Of a stretch of 64,000 nt of DNA, positions 27,979-37,109 are shown one piece after another (position 1 is the stretch's first letter; each line of letters starts with the position of its first letter). Source of the DNA: Dellaglioa kimchii (GTDB lineage: Bacteria > Bacillota > Bacilli > Lactobacillales > Lactobacillaceae); NCBI RefSeq assembly GCF_046115505.1, contig NZ_CP170736.1:1-64000 (forward strand). Reading direction: 5' to 3'. The notes beneath the pieces are model-generated. The model ran no database searches and was not told the origin of the DNA. It saw nothing but the letters and a program-made list of their open reading frames with translations. The translations under genes and the position numbers were made by a program.

Positions 27979-28828
27979 TTATATTGCAAAATCGTTTAAA
28001 AATTGGATTGAACTCTCTGATAACAAAGAAATATCAATTGATATGATAAGCGTTCGAGATGGAGAGTGGAGAAAAAAAGATTTTGGCTTATATGATACGG
28101 TAATGAATGTAGCAGGTATAGCCCACGTATCGTCTAATCCAGATATGAAGGATCAATATTATAAAGTAAATAGAGATCTCGCAATTGATTTAGCTGAAAA
28201 GGCTAAATATGATAGAGTCAAGCAATTTATATTTTTATCAAGTATGATAGTATATGGCGAAGAAAAAGGACTAAAAAAGACTAATATAATAAATCGAGAT
28301 ACACCAATGAAACCAATTGATTTTTATGGTGATAGTAAATTACAGGCAGATCTCGCAATTCAGAAATTAGAAGATGATAAATTTAAAACGGTAGTTATCA
28401 GGACTCCTATGGTTTACGGGCCGAATAGTAAGGGGAATTTTCCTAAGTTATTAGCAGCTTCAAAGAAATTTTCGGTTTTTCCAAAAATAAATAATAAAAG
28501 AAGTATGATTTATATTGATGTGTTGTCAGAATTTATAAAACAGTGTATTTTAAACGACGTTTCAGGAGTGTTTTTCCCCCAAAACAAAGAATATGTTTCA
28601 ACAAGTGACATAATTTTGGATACAAGAATGATACTTGGAAAGAAGACCTATCTGATATCAATATTTAATTTTTTAATTGTACTACTTTCAAAAAAAGGAC
28701 GGTTTATAAATCGCATATATGGTAATAAAGTATATGAGCGTAAACTAAGTAATTATGGATTTAGTTATGATTTGAATTTAAGTCTTAGAGAGTCAATTCA
28801 AAAAATAATAAATGAGGAAAAAAAATGA
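27944..28828 (+). CDS. CapN-like NAD-dependent sugar reductase/epimerase
   Basis: A 294-aa SDR-family protein. The Rossmann motif is ITGANSYIAKSF at the N-terminus, LSSMIVYGEE carries the Ser, and Y128-x3-K132 (YGDSK) forms the catalytic pair; RTPMVYGP and IYIDVLSEF are sugar-binding elements. The overall likeness to CapN of Staphylococcus aureus and WbpV-type enzymes suggests reduction of the 4-keto product of the CapD-like enzyme to UDP-FucNAc or UDP-QuiNAc. The start chosen is the ATG at 27944, 8 bp after GAAGG; an upstream in-frame ATG at 27917 lies deep in the CapM-like gene and has no ribosome binding site. It overlaps the following gene by ATGA. Which epimer is made cannot be told. Confidence 0.85.
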   Translation: MKKKILITGANSYIAKSFKNWIELSDNKEISIDMISVRDGEWRKKDFGLYDTVMNVAGIAHVSSNPDMKDQYYKVNRDLAIDLAEKAKYDRVKQFIFLSSMIVYGEEKGLKKTNIINRDTPMKPIDFYGDSKLQADLAIQKLEDDKFKTVVIRTPMVYGPNSKGNFPKLLAASKKFSVFPKINNKRSMIYIDVLSEFIKQCILNDVSGVFFPQNKEYVSTSDIILDTRMILGKKTYLISIFNFLIVLLSKKGRFINRIYGNKVYERKLSNYGFSYDLNLSLRESIQKIINEEKK

Positions 28829-29958
28829 AAAAAGCTTTAATGTATGCTTCTGTTGCCTCTATGATTGATCTGTTTAATATGGATAATATCGCTATATTAG
28901 AAAAACAAGGTTACTCAGTGGAAGTTGCATGTAATTTTACAAATGGAAGTATAACTTCAGATGACCGAGTTAAACAATTTAAGAACGAACTAGATTCTAG
29001 AGGAATAAGAACACATGACATTCCTATTCCAAGAAATATTTTTAAAGTTTCAGATATTTTAACATCGTATCGGTTAACAAAAAAAATATTAAAAGATTCT
29101 AATTTTAAAATAATGCATTGTCATTCACCAATAGGTGGAGTTATCGCACGACTAGCTGCGAGACACCAAAGAAAAAATTTCTTAACAACGATTTATACGG
29201 CACATGGATTTCATTTTTATAAAGGGGCACCATTATTAAATTGGTTAATTTATTTTCCAATCGAATATATCTGTTCGTTCTTTACGGATATTTTGATAAC
29301 AATTAATAAAGAAGATTTTGATAGAGCATCAAAGTGGATGCACCCTAAAAATAATGTATACGTTCCTGGAATAGGAGTTGACATACATAAATACTCTGAT
29401 ATACAGGATAGAATAGAATTTTCAGAAAATGAAATTATAATTACGAGTGTTGGGCAACTTTCAAAAAGAAAGAATCACGAAGTTGTTTTGGAAGCTATCA
29501 GTAAGATTAAAAATAAAAATATACATTATCTTATTGTTGGTGAAGGCGAATTGCGAGAATACTTAGAAAACAAATCTATTGAATTAGGAATTGATGCACA
29601 AGTTGATTTTTTAGGTTATCGCTCAGATATTGATATTATTTTAAATTCTACTGATATTTATGTCTTTCCTTCCTTACAAGAAGGATTACCAGTGGCTTTA
29701 ATGGAGGCTATGGCTGCCAGCTTACCAGTAATTGCATCAAATATTAGAGGAAATATTGATTTAATTACGTCAGATATTAATGGTTTATTATTTGACCCAA
29801 AAAAATCCGATGAATTAGCGAATCAAATGGAAAAATTGATTACAAATGAAAAATTAATAGAATATTTCAAAAAAAACCAAAACGATATTATAAAGAAGTT
29901 CGATATAATAACAATTGAAAATAAGATGAATAAGGTATATTTACGGGGTAACAAATGA
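28825..29958 (+). CDS. Family 4 glycosyltransferase
   Basis: A 377-aa GT-B retaining transferase. The N-terminal acceptor domain has CHSPIGGVIARLAAR and YTAHGFHFYKGAPLLNW; the C-terminal donor domain has VGQLSKRKNHEVVLEA, VGEGELREYL, VDFLGYRSDI and the nucleotide-sugar-binding FPSLQEGLPVALMEAMA with the EX7E pattern. The stretch YTAHGFHFYKG is typical of capsule enzymes such as CapL that follow the CapD/M/N set. It probably adds the second sugar at the cytoplasmic membrane face; donor and linkage are unknown. It is coupled on both sides by ATGA overlaps. Confidence 0.9.
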   Translation: MKKALMYASVASMIDLFNMDNIAILEKQGYSVEVACNFTNGSITSDDRVKQFKNELDSRGIRTHDIPIPRNIFKVSDILTSYRLTKKILKDSNFKIMHCHSPIGGVIARLAARHQRKNFLTTIYTAHGFHFYKGAPLLNWLIYFPIEYICSFFTDILITINKEDFDRASKWMHPKNNVYVPGIGVDIHKYSDIQDRIEFSENEIIITSVGQLSKRKNHEVVLEAISKIKNKNIHYLIVGEGELREYLENKSIELGIDAQVDFLGYRSDIDIILNSTDIYVFPSLQEGLPVALMEAMAASLPVIASNIRGNIDLITSDINGLLFDPKKSDELANQMEKLITNEKLIEYFKKNQNDIIKKFDIITIENKMNKVYLRGNK

Positions 29959-31154
29959 GAAAAAAATTAATTCAAATAGTTAAATATTTTAAATTTGTTT
30001 ATATAATTTATTTTTATATTGGCAGTAGTATTTTAAAAGTGATATCTAAATTTGTAAAAAAAGATAGCAAAACGATCCTCTTTGTAAGTTTTGGTGGACA
30101 GGGATTTAACGATAGTCCAAAAGAAATTTTTGATAAAATAAAAATGGATCCTGAATTTTCTGATTTCAAACTAGTTTGGGCATTTAGAAATCCAAATCAG
30201 TTTGAAACGCTATCAGATGAATATAAGATTAAAATAGATACAGTTAACTACTTTAAGGTTGCGATGAAAGCAGGTATTTGGATTACAAATTCAAGTATTG
30301 AAAGAGGATTAGAATTTAAAGAGCCAGGTAATTTTTGTATAAATACATGGCATGGTACGCCACTTAAAAAAATGGGGACAGATATTTCTTCTAATAGCGA
30401 GTCATTTACTGGAACTAATATCATTAATGCAGATATATTTTTAACGCAGTCGGCTTATGAAACAAAAATAATGTCCGCAGCATATAGTATCCCATTAATA
30501 AATATGAAAAAATATGGTTTACCAAGAAATGACATTCTCACACAACCAATTGATAGTATGAAAAAAAATATAATACGACAGAATCTTAATATTCCGATAA
30601 ATAAAAAAATAATATTATATGCCCCTACCTTTAGAGAATATTATCATAATGTGGATAAAACTATTTTATTCGAAAATAAATTAAATGAGGACGCTTGGAA
30701 AAAAGTATTAGGTGATGATTACGTAATGTTGCTAAGAACACATTATGAAATTGAGTCAGATACAGATAAAATTAGTTCATCTAATAACTTTATCTATGAT
30801 GTATCTGAATATGAGAATTTAAATGATTTAATGCAAATTTCGGATATTTTGATTTCTGATTATTCAAGTATTATTTTTGATTTTTCAATACTTAATAAAC
30901 CTATGTATACTTTTACTTACGATTATGACCGTTACCAAAAAGAACGAGGACTTTATTTTGATATTCGAGAGCATATATCGGGTAGTTCGGATGAAGGAAT
31001 TTTAATTCAAATGATAAGTAAAATGAATTTGAATGAAAAAATATCTGAAGCACGCGAATTTAATGGGGAATTTGTGGAAGAACATGGTAAAGGTACTGAA
31101 AAAATAGTCCAATATATAAAAAATAAGACAAAGAATATGAGTGGGATGGAATAA
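29955..31154 (+). CDS. TagB/TagF-like CDP-glycerol glycerophosphotransferase
   Basis: A 399-aa peripheral membrane enzyme of the Glyphos_transf family (PF04464). After a basic and hydrophobic N-terminal anchor, the catalytic elements are WHGTPLKKMG with H133, LRTHYEIE with the second histidine, and ISDYSSIIFDF near the C-terminus, as in TagF. It would transfer glycerol phosphate, or a related polyol phosphate, from a CDP-linked donor. Inside a Wzy-type capsule operon this points to a phosphoglycerol substituent or backbone unit in the repeat. CDP-glycerol could come from TagD at 62.4 kb. ATGA overlap upstream and TAATG overlap downstream show tight coupling. The natural polyol is not proven by sequence. 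Confidence 0.88.
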   Translation: MRKKLIQIVKYFKFVYIIYFYIGSSILKVISKFVKKDSKTILFVSFGGQGFNDSPKEIFDKIKMDPEFSDFKLVWAFRNPNQFETLSDEYKIKIDTVNYFKVAMKAGIWITNSSIERGLEFKEPGNFCINTWHGTPLKKMGTDISSNSESFTGTNIINADIFLTQSAYETKIMSAAYSIPLINMKKYGLPRNDILTQPIDSMKKNIIRQNLNIPINKKIILYAPTFREYYHNVDKTILFENKLNEDAWKKVLGDDYVMLLRTHYEIESDTDKISSSNNFIYDVSEYENLNDLMQISDILISDYSSIIFDFSILNKPMYTFTYDYDRYQKERGLYFDIREHISGSSDEGILIQMISKMNLNEKISEAREFNGEFVEEHGKGTEKIVQYIKNKTKNMSGME

Positions 31155-32317
31155 TGAGAGGACGTATATTATTTGTACTAGCTGTTGTTGCATTTTTGTT
31201 TCCAACAACTTTAAATGGAATTGTCACAAATACATACTTATTGATTTTTGCTACGTTATTAGAAATAGTATTTATTAGTTTAATTTTATTTGGTAAATTG
31301 AAAATTAATAAAATACAAGGTATGTATTCATTGGCAATATTGTTGATTTTATTAATCGCAACACTTTTTACGCCACTTTCTGGTATAAAATTTGGATCTT
31401 TCATGTATTATTTATCATACATTACGATTTCGTCAATAGATTTCAAAAATTCTGAATATTCTAAAACAAATAATATTAATGCATACAGATTTTTTTCTAT
31501 TCTAGTGATTTTATTAGGGTTATGTATGATTTTAAATATTCCAATTATTAATAATATTGAATATAAATTTTATGGAGCATATTATCAAGAATTAATACCA
31601 TTAATGCAAATGGGAAGTAAACCAGTACTTACTTTTTCTACTCACTCTGTTTCTGGATTTGCAATGTTTTTATTTTTTTGTATGTCATTTTTTACATATA
31701 AAAAATTTCATATGAAGATTGATTTATTTTTATCTTTCGGATTTTGTTTTTTAATTGTCAATTTAAAGTCCTTCACGGCTATTATGTATTTTGTCATCGC
31801 AATTGGAATGATTTTTACTCTTTTATCAAGAAAAACCGTTATAAGAATTTGCGTTTTTATCGGGTTAGTTATAATTTATATGCTTATTTTTCAAAAATCA
31901 GCTGTTAATGAAATGTCAGCGATGATTCATTATATACTATTTGAAAAACAAAATAATGGTCTCACTGGTAGGTATGCAAAAGGCGGCGCGATGACTAAAA
32001 ATTTAAGTTTTATCAAAGATAATTTATTCAGACCTGTTGGTTTTGGCTTTGATGATAGATTATCATTTGTAGATTCTGGTATAATTGAATATCTACTACG
32101 GGGATCGATTTTATTAGTTATAAGCATGTATCTAGGATTTTTTACGTTTTTAAAAAATAATATTGATTCAAAATTGATACTAATTATTCTTTTTAGTGCA
32201 TTCATAACATTTGAAACAGGATTTGCTGTTTTAATTTTGACGAAAATTATCTTTTTTATACCATTTATGATTACTTATTTTGAATATTTAAGTAATACGA
32301 ATAAAAAACTGGAATGA
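31154..32317 (+). CDS. Probable polysaccharide polymerase Wzy
   Basis: A 387-aa, very hydrophobic protein with about 10-11 membrane helices and one larger loop (about residues 130-155) containing YYQELIPLMQMGSKP. Wzy proteins are poorly conserved, so the call rests on topology, size, the O-antigen-ligase-like late loop (NNGLTGRYAKGG, then FRPVGFGFDDR), and the position between transferases and Wzx in a cluster with no other polymerase candidate. It would link repeat units on the outer face of the membrane. Its ATG overlaps the preceding stop (TAATG). Confidence 0.75.
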   Translation: MRGRILFVLAVVAFLFPTTLNGIVTNTYLLIFATLLEIVFISLILFGKLKINKIQGMYSLAILLILLIATLFTPLSGIKFGSFMYYLSYITISSIDFKNSEYSKTNNINAYRFFSILVILLGLCMILNIPIINNIEYKFYGAYYQELIPLMQMGSKPVLTFSTHSVSGFAMFLFFCMSFFTYKKFHMKIDLFLSFGFCFLIVNLKSFTAIMYFVIAIGMIFTLLSRKTVIRICVFIGLVIIYMLIFQKSAVNEMSAMIHYILFEKQNNGLTGRYAKGGAMTKNLSFIKDNLFRPVGFGFDDRLSFVDSGIIEYLLRGSILLVISMYLGFFTFLKNNIDSKLILIILFSAFITFETGFAVLILTKIIFFIPFMITYFEYLSNTNKKLE

Positions 32318-32329
32318 GGGTATAGTACA

Positions 32330-33223
32330 ATGGGAATTACAGCAATTTTAGTAACATTCAATCGAGTGAAATATTTACAAGAAAGTATTCCAGCTCTTTT
32401 AAATCAGTCTGTAGAATTAGATTCAATAATTGTTGTGAATAATAATAGTACAGATGATACATTAAAATATCTTGATACATTATCAAAAAATTCAAAAATA
32501 AAAATACTAAATTTGAAAAAAAATGTTGGAGGAGCCGGTGGGTTTAATGCGGGATTGAAAATGGCATACTTAACTACAGATTCTAGTGATTTTTGGTTAC
32601 TAGATGATGATACGATTGCTGATCAGGATGCCGCACTTGAATTTATTAATGCGGGGAATCTTTTAAAACATAATTATGGATTTTTAAGTAGTAATGTGAG
32701 ATGGATTGATGGAACTTCAGCTGTCATGAATCGACCAATGCCTGCAAGTGATTGGAATGAACCAACTGACCTAGGACTAATAAAGCTTAAGTACGCGACA
32801 TTTGTTTCTGCACTAATTAATCGAAGTGCTGTTAGTAAGTTAGGGCTACCTATTTCAGACTTTTTTATTTGGAGCGACGACACGGAGTTTACCTTGAGAA
32901 TTTCGCAAACGTTTGATAGTTATTTTGTACCACTTAGTAAAGTAACTCATAAGATTGTAATGAATTCTGGTGTTGATATTGTAACAGACGATTCTGATAG
33001 AATCGGTAGGTACTTTTATAGCATTAGAAATAGATTATACATTGCGAAAAATTATGGCAGTAGTCGTGAAACATTTAAAGGTATATTATCACCGATATTT
33101 ACTTTTTTCATGGTTTTATTTAAATCGAAAAATAAACGTAAAAAATTATTAGTTATATTAAAAGGATTTAATCAAGGATTATTTTTTAATCCTAAAATTG
33201 AAAAAGTAGAGGAGGAAAAATAG
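32330..33223 (+). CDS. Family 2 glycosyltransferase, probable galactofuranosyltransferase
   Basis: A 297-aa GT-A inverting transferase. ILVTFNRVKYLQESI is at the N-terminus, VNNNSTDDT follows, then NVGGAGGFNAGL and LLDDDTIAD with the metal-binding aspartates, and IWSDDTEFTLRI as the catalytic-base region. The GGAGGFNAG plus LLDDD pattern is seen in GlfT-like and rhamnosyl/galactofuranosyl enzymes of COG1216. The next gene is UDP-galactopyranose mutase, overlapping by one base, so UDP-Galf is the probable donor; that is inferred from context. The membrane-facing C-terminus ends in a short hydrophobic stretch. Confidence 0.85.
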   Translation: MGITAILVTFNRVKYLQESIPALLNQSVELDSIIVVNNNSTDDTLKYLDTLSKNSKIKILNLKKNVGGAGGFNAGLKMAYLTTDSSDFWLLDDDTIADQDAALEFINAGNLLKHNYGFLSSNVRWIDGTSAVMNRPMPASDWNEPTDLGLIKLKYATFVSALINRSAVSKLGLPISDFFIWSDDTEFTLRISQTFDSYFVPLSKVTHKIVMNSGVDIVTDDSDRIGRYFYSIRNRLYIAKNYGSSRETFKGILSPIFTFFMVLFKSKNKRKKLLVILKGFNQGLFFNPKIEKVEEEK

Positions 33224-34338
33224 TGAGTAAAAGTTATTTAATTGTGGGATCAGGATTATTTGGTTCAATTTTTGCAAGTGAGGCTGCAAAAAAAGGAAAT
33301 CAAGTAAAAGTTATTGAAAAACGTGATCATGTTGCTGGTAACGTTTATACAAAGGAAATCGACGGGATACAAGTACATCAATATGGTGCTCATATATTTC
33401 ATACGAGTAATAAAGAAATATGGGAATATATTAATCAATTTGCAGAATTTAATCGATATACTAATAGTCCAGTAGCAAATTATAATGGTGAAATATATAA
33501 CTTACCCTTTAATATGAATACGTTTAGTAAATTATGGGGTGTGACAACGCCGGCTGAAGCACAAGAAAAAATTGATGAGCAAAAAGCAGTTTTAAATGGA
33601 AAAAAACCAGAAAATTTGGAAGAACAAGCAATTTCTTTAATTGGGACGGATATTTATCAGAAATTAATTAAGGGTTATACGGAAAAACAGTGGGGACAAA
33701 AAGCTACTGAATTACCAGCATTCATTATTCGAAGATTACCTGTTAGATTAACGTATGATAATAATTATTTTAACGATACTTATCAAGGTATTCCAATTGG
33801 CGGATATACGCAGATTATTGAAAAAATGCTCGATAATCCCTTGATAGAAGTAGAAACAGGTATCGATTTTTTTGATAAAAAAGATGAATATCTGGCTAAG
33901 TACGATAAAATTATTTTTACTGGAATGATTGATCAATTTTTTAATTATGAACTGGGAGAATTACAGTATCGTAGTCTGAATTTTGAAACGGAAGAGATGA
34001 ATATAGATAATTATCAAGGTAATGCTGTTGTTAATTATACAGATGCAGAAACCCCATATACTCGAGTTATTGAGCATAAGCATTTTGAATTTGGGAAAAG
34101 CGATAAAAATAAGACGATTGTTACTAGGGAATATCCCGCTGACTGGAAACGTGGAGACGAACCATATTATCCTGTTAACAATTCTAAAAATAATGAATTA
34201 TATAAAAAATATAAAAAGTTATCACAAACAGTACCAAATGTGTTATTTGGTGGACGTTTAGGTCAATATAGATATTATGATATGCATCAAGTAATTCAAA
34301 GTGCATTAAATAGTGCACATGCAGAGTTTGGTGAATAA
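33223..34338 (+). CDS. glf: UDP-galactopyranose mutase
   Basis: A 371-aa flavoenzyme that interconverts UDP-galactopyranose and UDP-galactofuranose. The FAD motif GSGLFGSIFA is at residues 9-18, followed by the FAD-binding ERD-like segment KRDHVAGNVYT and the Glf signature YGAHIFHTSN, then YTEKQWG and RLPVRLTYDNNYFND with active-site arginine and tyrosines, and GGRLGQYRYYDMHQVI at the end. The start is GTG, directly after GGAGGAAA, and overlaps the GT2 stop by one base. Its presence is firm evidence that the polysaccharide contains galactofuranose. Confidence 0.97.
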   Translation: MSKSYLIVGSGLFGSIFASEAAKKGNQVKVIEKRDHVAGNVYTKEIDGIQVHQYGAHIFHTSNKEIWEYINQFAEFNRYTNSPVANYNGEIYNLPFNMNTFSKLWGVTTPAEAQEKIDEQKAVLNGKKPENLEEQAISLIGTDIYQKLIKGYTEKQWGQKATELPAFIIRRLPVRLTYDNNYFNDTYQGIPIGGYTQIIEKMLDNPLIEVETGIDFFDKKDEYLAKYDKIIFTGMIDQFFNYELGELQYRSLNFETEEMNIDNYQGNAVVNYTDAETPYTRVIEHKHFEFGKSDKNKTIVTREYPADWKRGDEPYYPVNNSKNNELYKKYKKLSQTVPNVLFGGRLGQYRYYDMHQVIQSALNSAHAEFGE

Positions 34339-34340
34339 TA

Positions 34341-35753
34341 ATGAGAGTAGTACGTAATTATTTGTATAATGTAACGTATCAGATGTTTATTCTAATTATC
34401 CCATTGATTACTGTGCCATATATATCAAGAATTGTTGGGCCAACAGGTGTTGGGATAAACGCATATACTAATTCTATTATTCAATATTTTATTTTATTTG
34501 GGAGTATTGGTATATCATTATATGGTAATAGGGAAATTGCTTATGTTCGTGATGATAAAGGAAAATTAAGTCGTACATTTTGGGAAATTGAAATACTTAG
34601 AGTATCAACAATTTCAATTGCGTATATACTATTTTTAGGTTTCCTACTCGTAACTAATACATATCATGATTATTTTATTTTTCAATCTTTATTAATTATC
34701 TCGGCTGCCTTAGATATTTCGTGGTTTTATATGGGACTAGAAGATTTTAAAAAGACTGTTACTAGGAATATGATTGTTAAAATTTTAACCGTTATTCTGA
34801 TTTTTACTTTTGTTAAATCAAAAACGGACCTTGGCTTGTATATACTCATTTTATCTTTATCACAATTATTTGGTAATTTGACTCTATGGCCATATTTAAG
34901 AAAAACTTTGGTAAAGATAAATTGGAATAAACTTAATATTTTAAGGCATTTAAGACCATCAATCGGGCTATTTATTCCTCAAATAGCTATTCAAATATAC
35001 TTGGTATTAAATAAAACAATGTTAGGCCAAATGGACGGGGTAAGTAGTGTTGGGTACTTTGATAATTCAGATAAGATTATCAAAATGGTTTTAGCAATTG
35101 TTACAGCAACAGGTACTGTTATGCTTCCACATGTTGCTAATTCTTTTGCAAAAGGTAAGTATACAGAGGTAAGTCAATTATTAGCCAATTCCTTTGACTT
35201 TGTGTCATTTTTAGCTATTCCCTTAATGTTTGGTGTTTCTGCTATATCCTTGAAATTAGCACCTTGGTTTTTTGGATCCGATTTTAAAGAAGTTGGGCCA
35301 GTTATGATGATTGAATCCATTGTGATTTTGTTAATAGCATGGAGTAATGTCACGGGGCAACAATTTTTAATGCCGACAAATAAAATTAAATACTATACAA
35401 TTTCGGTGACTGTTGGTGCGATTATTAATTTATTATTAAATGTACCATTAATTTCCTTATATGGAGTTATTGGGGTTGCTATATCAACAGTTATATCAGA
35501 ATTGGTTGTAACATCTTATCAACTTTATAAAGTTAAATTGTATATTAGTTTAAAATTGATGTTTACCAATGTTTATAAATATTTAATAGCTGGGATAATC
35601 ATGTTTATAGTTGTATTTTATGTAGATTGTAAGATTAGTTTTGGATTAGTGTCTTTAATCGGACAAATATTATTAGGCATTTTAGTATATATTGGAATTT
35701 TAATTTTTTTAAAACCTACAATATTCAAAAAAATAAGAGATTTTAAAGAATGA
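34341..35753 (+). CDS. Polysaccharide flippase Wzx
   Basis: A 470-aa protein with about 12-14 membrane helices of the polysaccharide transport family (MOP superfamily). It opens with NYLYNVTYQMFILIIPLIT and has VGPTGVGINAYTNSIIQYF, a common start for Wzx and RfbX proteins; ISWFYMGLEDFKKTVTRN is a further hallmark. It moves undecaprenyl-PP-linked repeat units to the outer face. It begins 2 bp after glf and is the last gene of the tightly coupled block; a terminator-like hairpin and a 165-bp gap separate it from the acyltransferase. Confidence 0.93.
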   Translation: MRVVRNYLYNVTYQMFILIIPLITVPYISRIVGPTGVGINAYTNSIIQYFILFGSIGISLYGNREIAYVRDDKGKLSRTFWEIEILRVSTISIAYILFLGFLLVTNTYHDYFIFQSLLIISAALDISWFYMGLEDFKKTVTRNMIVKILTVILIFTFVKSKTDLGLYILILSLSQLFGNLTLWPYLRKTLVKINWNKLNILRHLRPSIGLFIPQIAIQIYLVLNKTMLGQMDGVSSVGYFDNSDKIIKMVLAIVTATGTVMLPHVANSFAKGKYTEVSQLLANSFDFVSFLAIPLMFGVSAISLKLAPWFFGSDFKEVGPVMMIESIVILLIAWSNVTGQQFLMPTNKIKYYTISVTVGAIINLLLNVPLISLYGVIGVAISTVISELVVTSYQLYKVKLYISLKLMFTNVYKYLIAGIIMFIVVFYVDCKISFGLVSLIGQILLGILVYIGILIFLKPTIFKKIRDFKE

Positions 35754-35809
35754 TACTGTAGATGTACTTTATACAAGAAATATCATATTTTTAGGCTTTT
35801 CAAAATTAA

Positions 35810-35855
35810 ACTGACATACTCAGGTATAATAATTATTTGGGCGTATCAGTTTTTT
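35810..35855 (+). terminator. Probable terminator after wzx
   Basis: ACTGACATAC pairs with GTATCAGT (two-base bulge), followed by six T. The loop is long, so termination may be partial. Confidence 0.5.
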
Positions 35856-35918
35856 AGTAATAATAAATTTTGATAATACCTGAAATAATACTAAAATTAA
35901 GCGTAGGAGAAGTATATA

Positions 35919-36959
35919 GTGGGAAAAAGAAATTATGGATTAGATTTATTAAAAATATATGCCTGCTTTTGTGTAGTTGCGCTACACGCATTTGGGACAG
36001 GCAACTACATATTAGATTATACGGGTATTTTTGTGAAAGATAATATTTTATCTAATATATTTTATTATAGTGCAACTTGTTCCATTCCCATATTCTTTAT
36101 GGTTAATGGCTTTTTGATACTTCGGAAAAAAAATTTAAATTATAACTATGTATTAAAAAAAATAATGAATATAGTTTTTATTGTTTTTTTATGGACTGGA
36201 CTATACAGTATTGTAGATTTAATAGTTAAAAGTGGTAAATTCTCATTTTTTTACTTTTTTTTTGGTAGTTTTGTACAAAAGGGACCGTTTTACCATTTTT
36301 GGTTTCTAGGTGCACTGTGCGTGCTCCTTCTGTTAGCACCGATGTTATCTTATTTACTAAATAGAAAAACATTTTTATTTATCTTATTATTAATTATTTT
36401 TATTGCTTTTTCTATTATTATAAGTATATATAGTGAAGTTCGTCAGTACCCAATACAGTCAAATATTAACCAAACATTTAGGCTTTGGACTTGGCTTTTG
36501 TATTATTTATTTGGTGGTTTAATTGCAAAATATGAAATGGAAATTAATGAATTTATAAAAAACAAAAAATTAAAGTTAATGATTTTTAATATTACGTTAT
36601 TCACTGGGGTTTTGGTGGTTGTAGGCGCATTATTAAATGTACGCATAATTAATAATGCTTATGCAGAATACAATTATGATAATATTTTGGTAATAATTGC
36701 ATCTGTATTAATATTTATATTCTGTGTTAGTTCAATAAACTATTCAAATAAGCAAATAACAATTTTACAATATATATCACCTGTTATTATGGGGGTATAT
36801 ATAATGCATCCGTTCGTAATAAAAATATTTAGAATATTTATTCGGTCTTCGAATGATTGGAATAATATCGTAATATATATATTGACTGTACTTACGACGA
36901 TAATTATTTCAAGGTTAATTATTAGAATTCCATACATTAAAAAAATAATATCTCTTTAA
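35919..36959 (+). CDS. Acyltransferase 3 family membrane protein (probable O-acetyltransferase)
   Basis: 346 aa with about 10 membrane helices, family PF01757. The conserved N-terminal pattern is seen as YGLDLLKIYACFCVVALHAF with the catalytic-type histidine, then SIPIFFMVNGFLI and, later, the FYHFWFLGALCVLLLLAP element. Such enzymes O-acetylate sugars of exported polysaccharides, and its place right after wzx fits decoration of the capsule. The start is GTG with GTAGGAGAAG 8 bp upstream. It is separated from wzx by a likely terminator and lies next to a decayed ISL3 element, so it may be transcribed on its own. Confidence 0.85.
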   Translation: MGKRNYGLDLLKIYACFCVVALHAFGTGNYILDYTGIFVKDNILSNIFYYSATCSIPIFFMVNGFLILRKKNLNYNYVLKKIMNIVFIVFLWTGLYSIVDLIVKSGKFSFFYFFFGSFVQKGPFYHFWFLGALCVLLLLAPMLSYLLNRKTFLFILLLIIFIAFSIIISIYSEVRQYPIQSNINQTFRLWTWLLYYLFGGLIAKYEMEINEFIKNKKLKLMIFNITLFTGVLVVVGALLNVRIINNAYAEYNYDNILVIIASVLIFIFCVSSINYSNKQITILQYISPVIMGVYIMHPFVIKIFRIFIRSSNDWNNIVIYILTVLTTIIISRLIIRIPYIKKIISL

Positions 36960-37076
36960 ATAATTAGTTTATATATAGTATGTAATCTAAATATAGTGGT
37001 TCTTCGTGGATAATATTATGAAATTTCGGATCTGCGTCAAATAGTGTTTGTGAGACGATAAACGTCTAATCTAATT

Positions 37077-37107
37077 AAGGAAAATCTAAAAGGATTTCCT
37101 TTTTTTT
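37077..37107 (+). terminator. Terminator after the acyltransferase
   Basis: AAGGAAAATC and GGATTTCCTT form an imperfect stem (37077-37086 with 37092-37101), followed by seven T. It sits just before the ISL3 left end. Confidence 0.65.
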
Positions 37108-37109
37108 AG

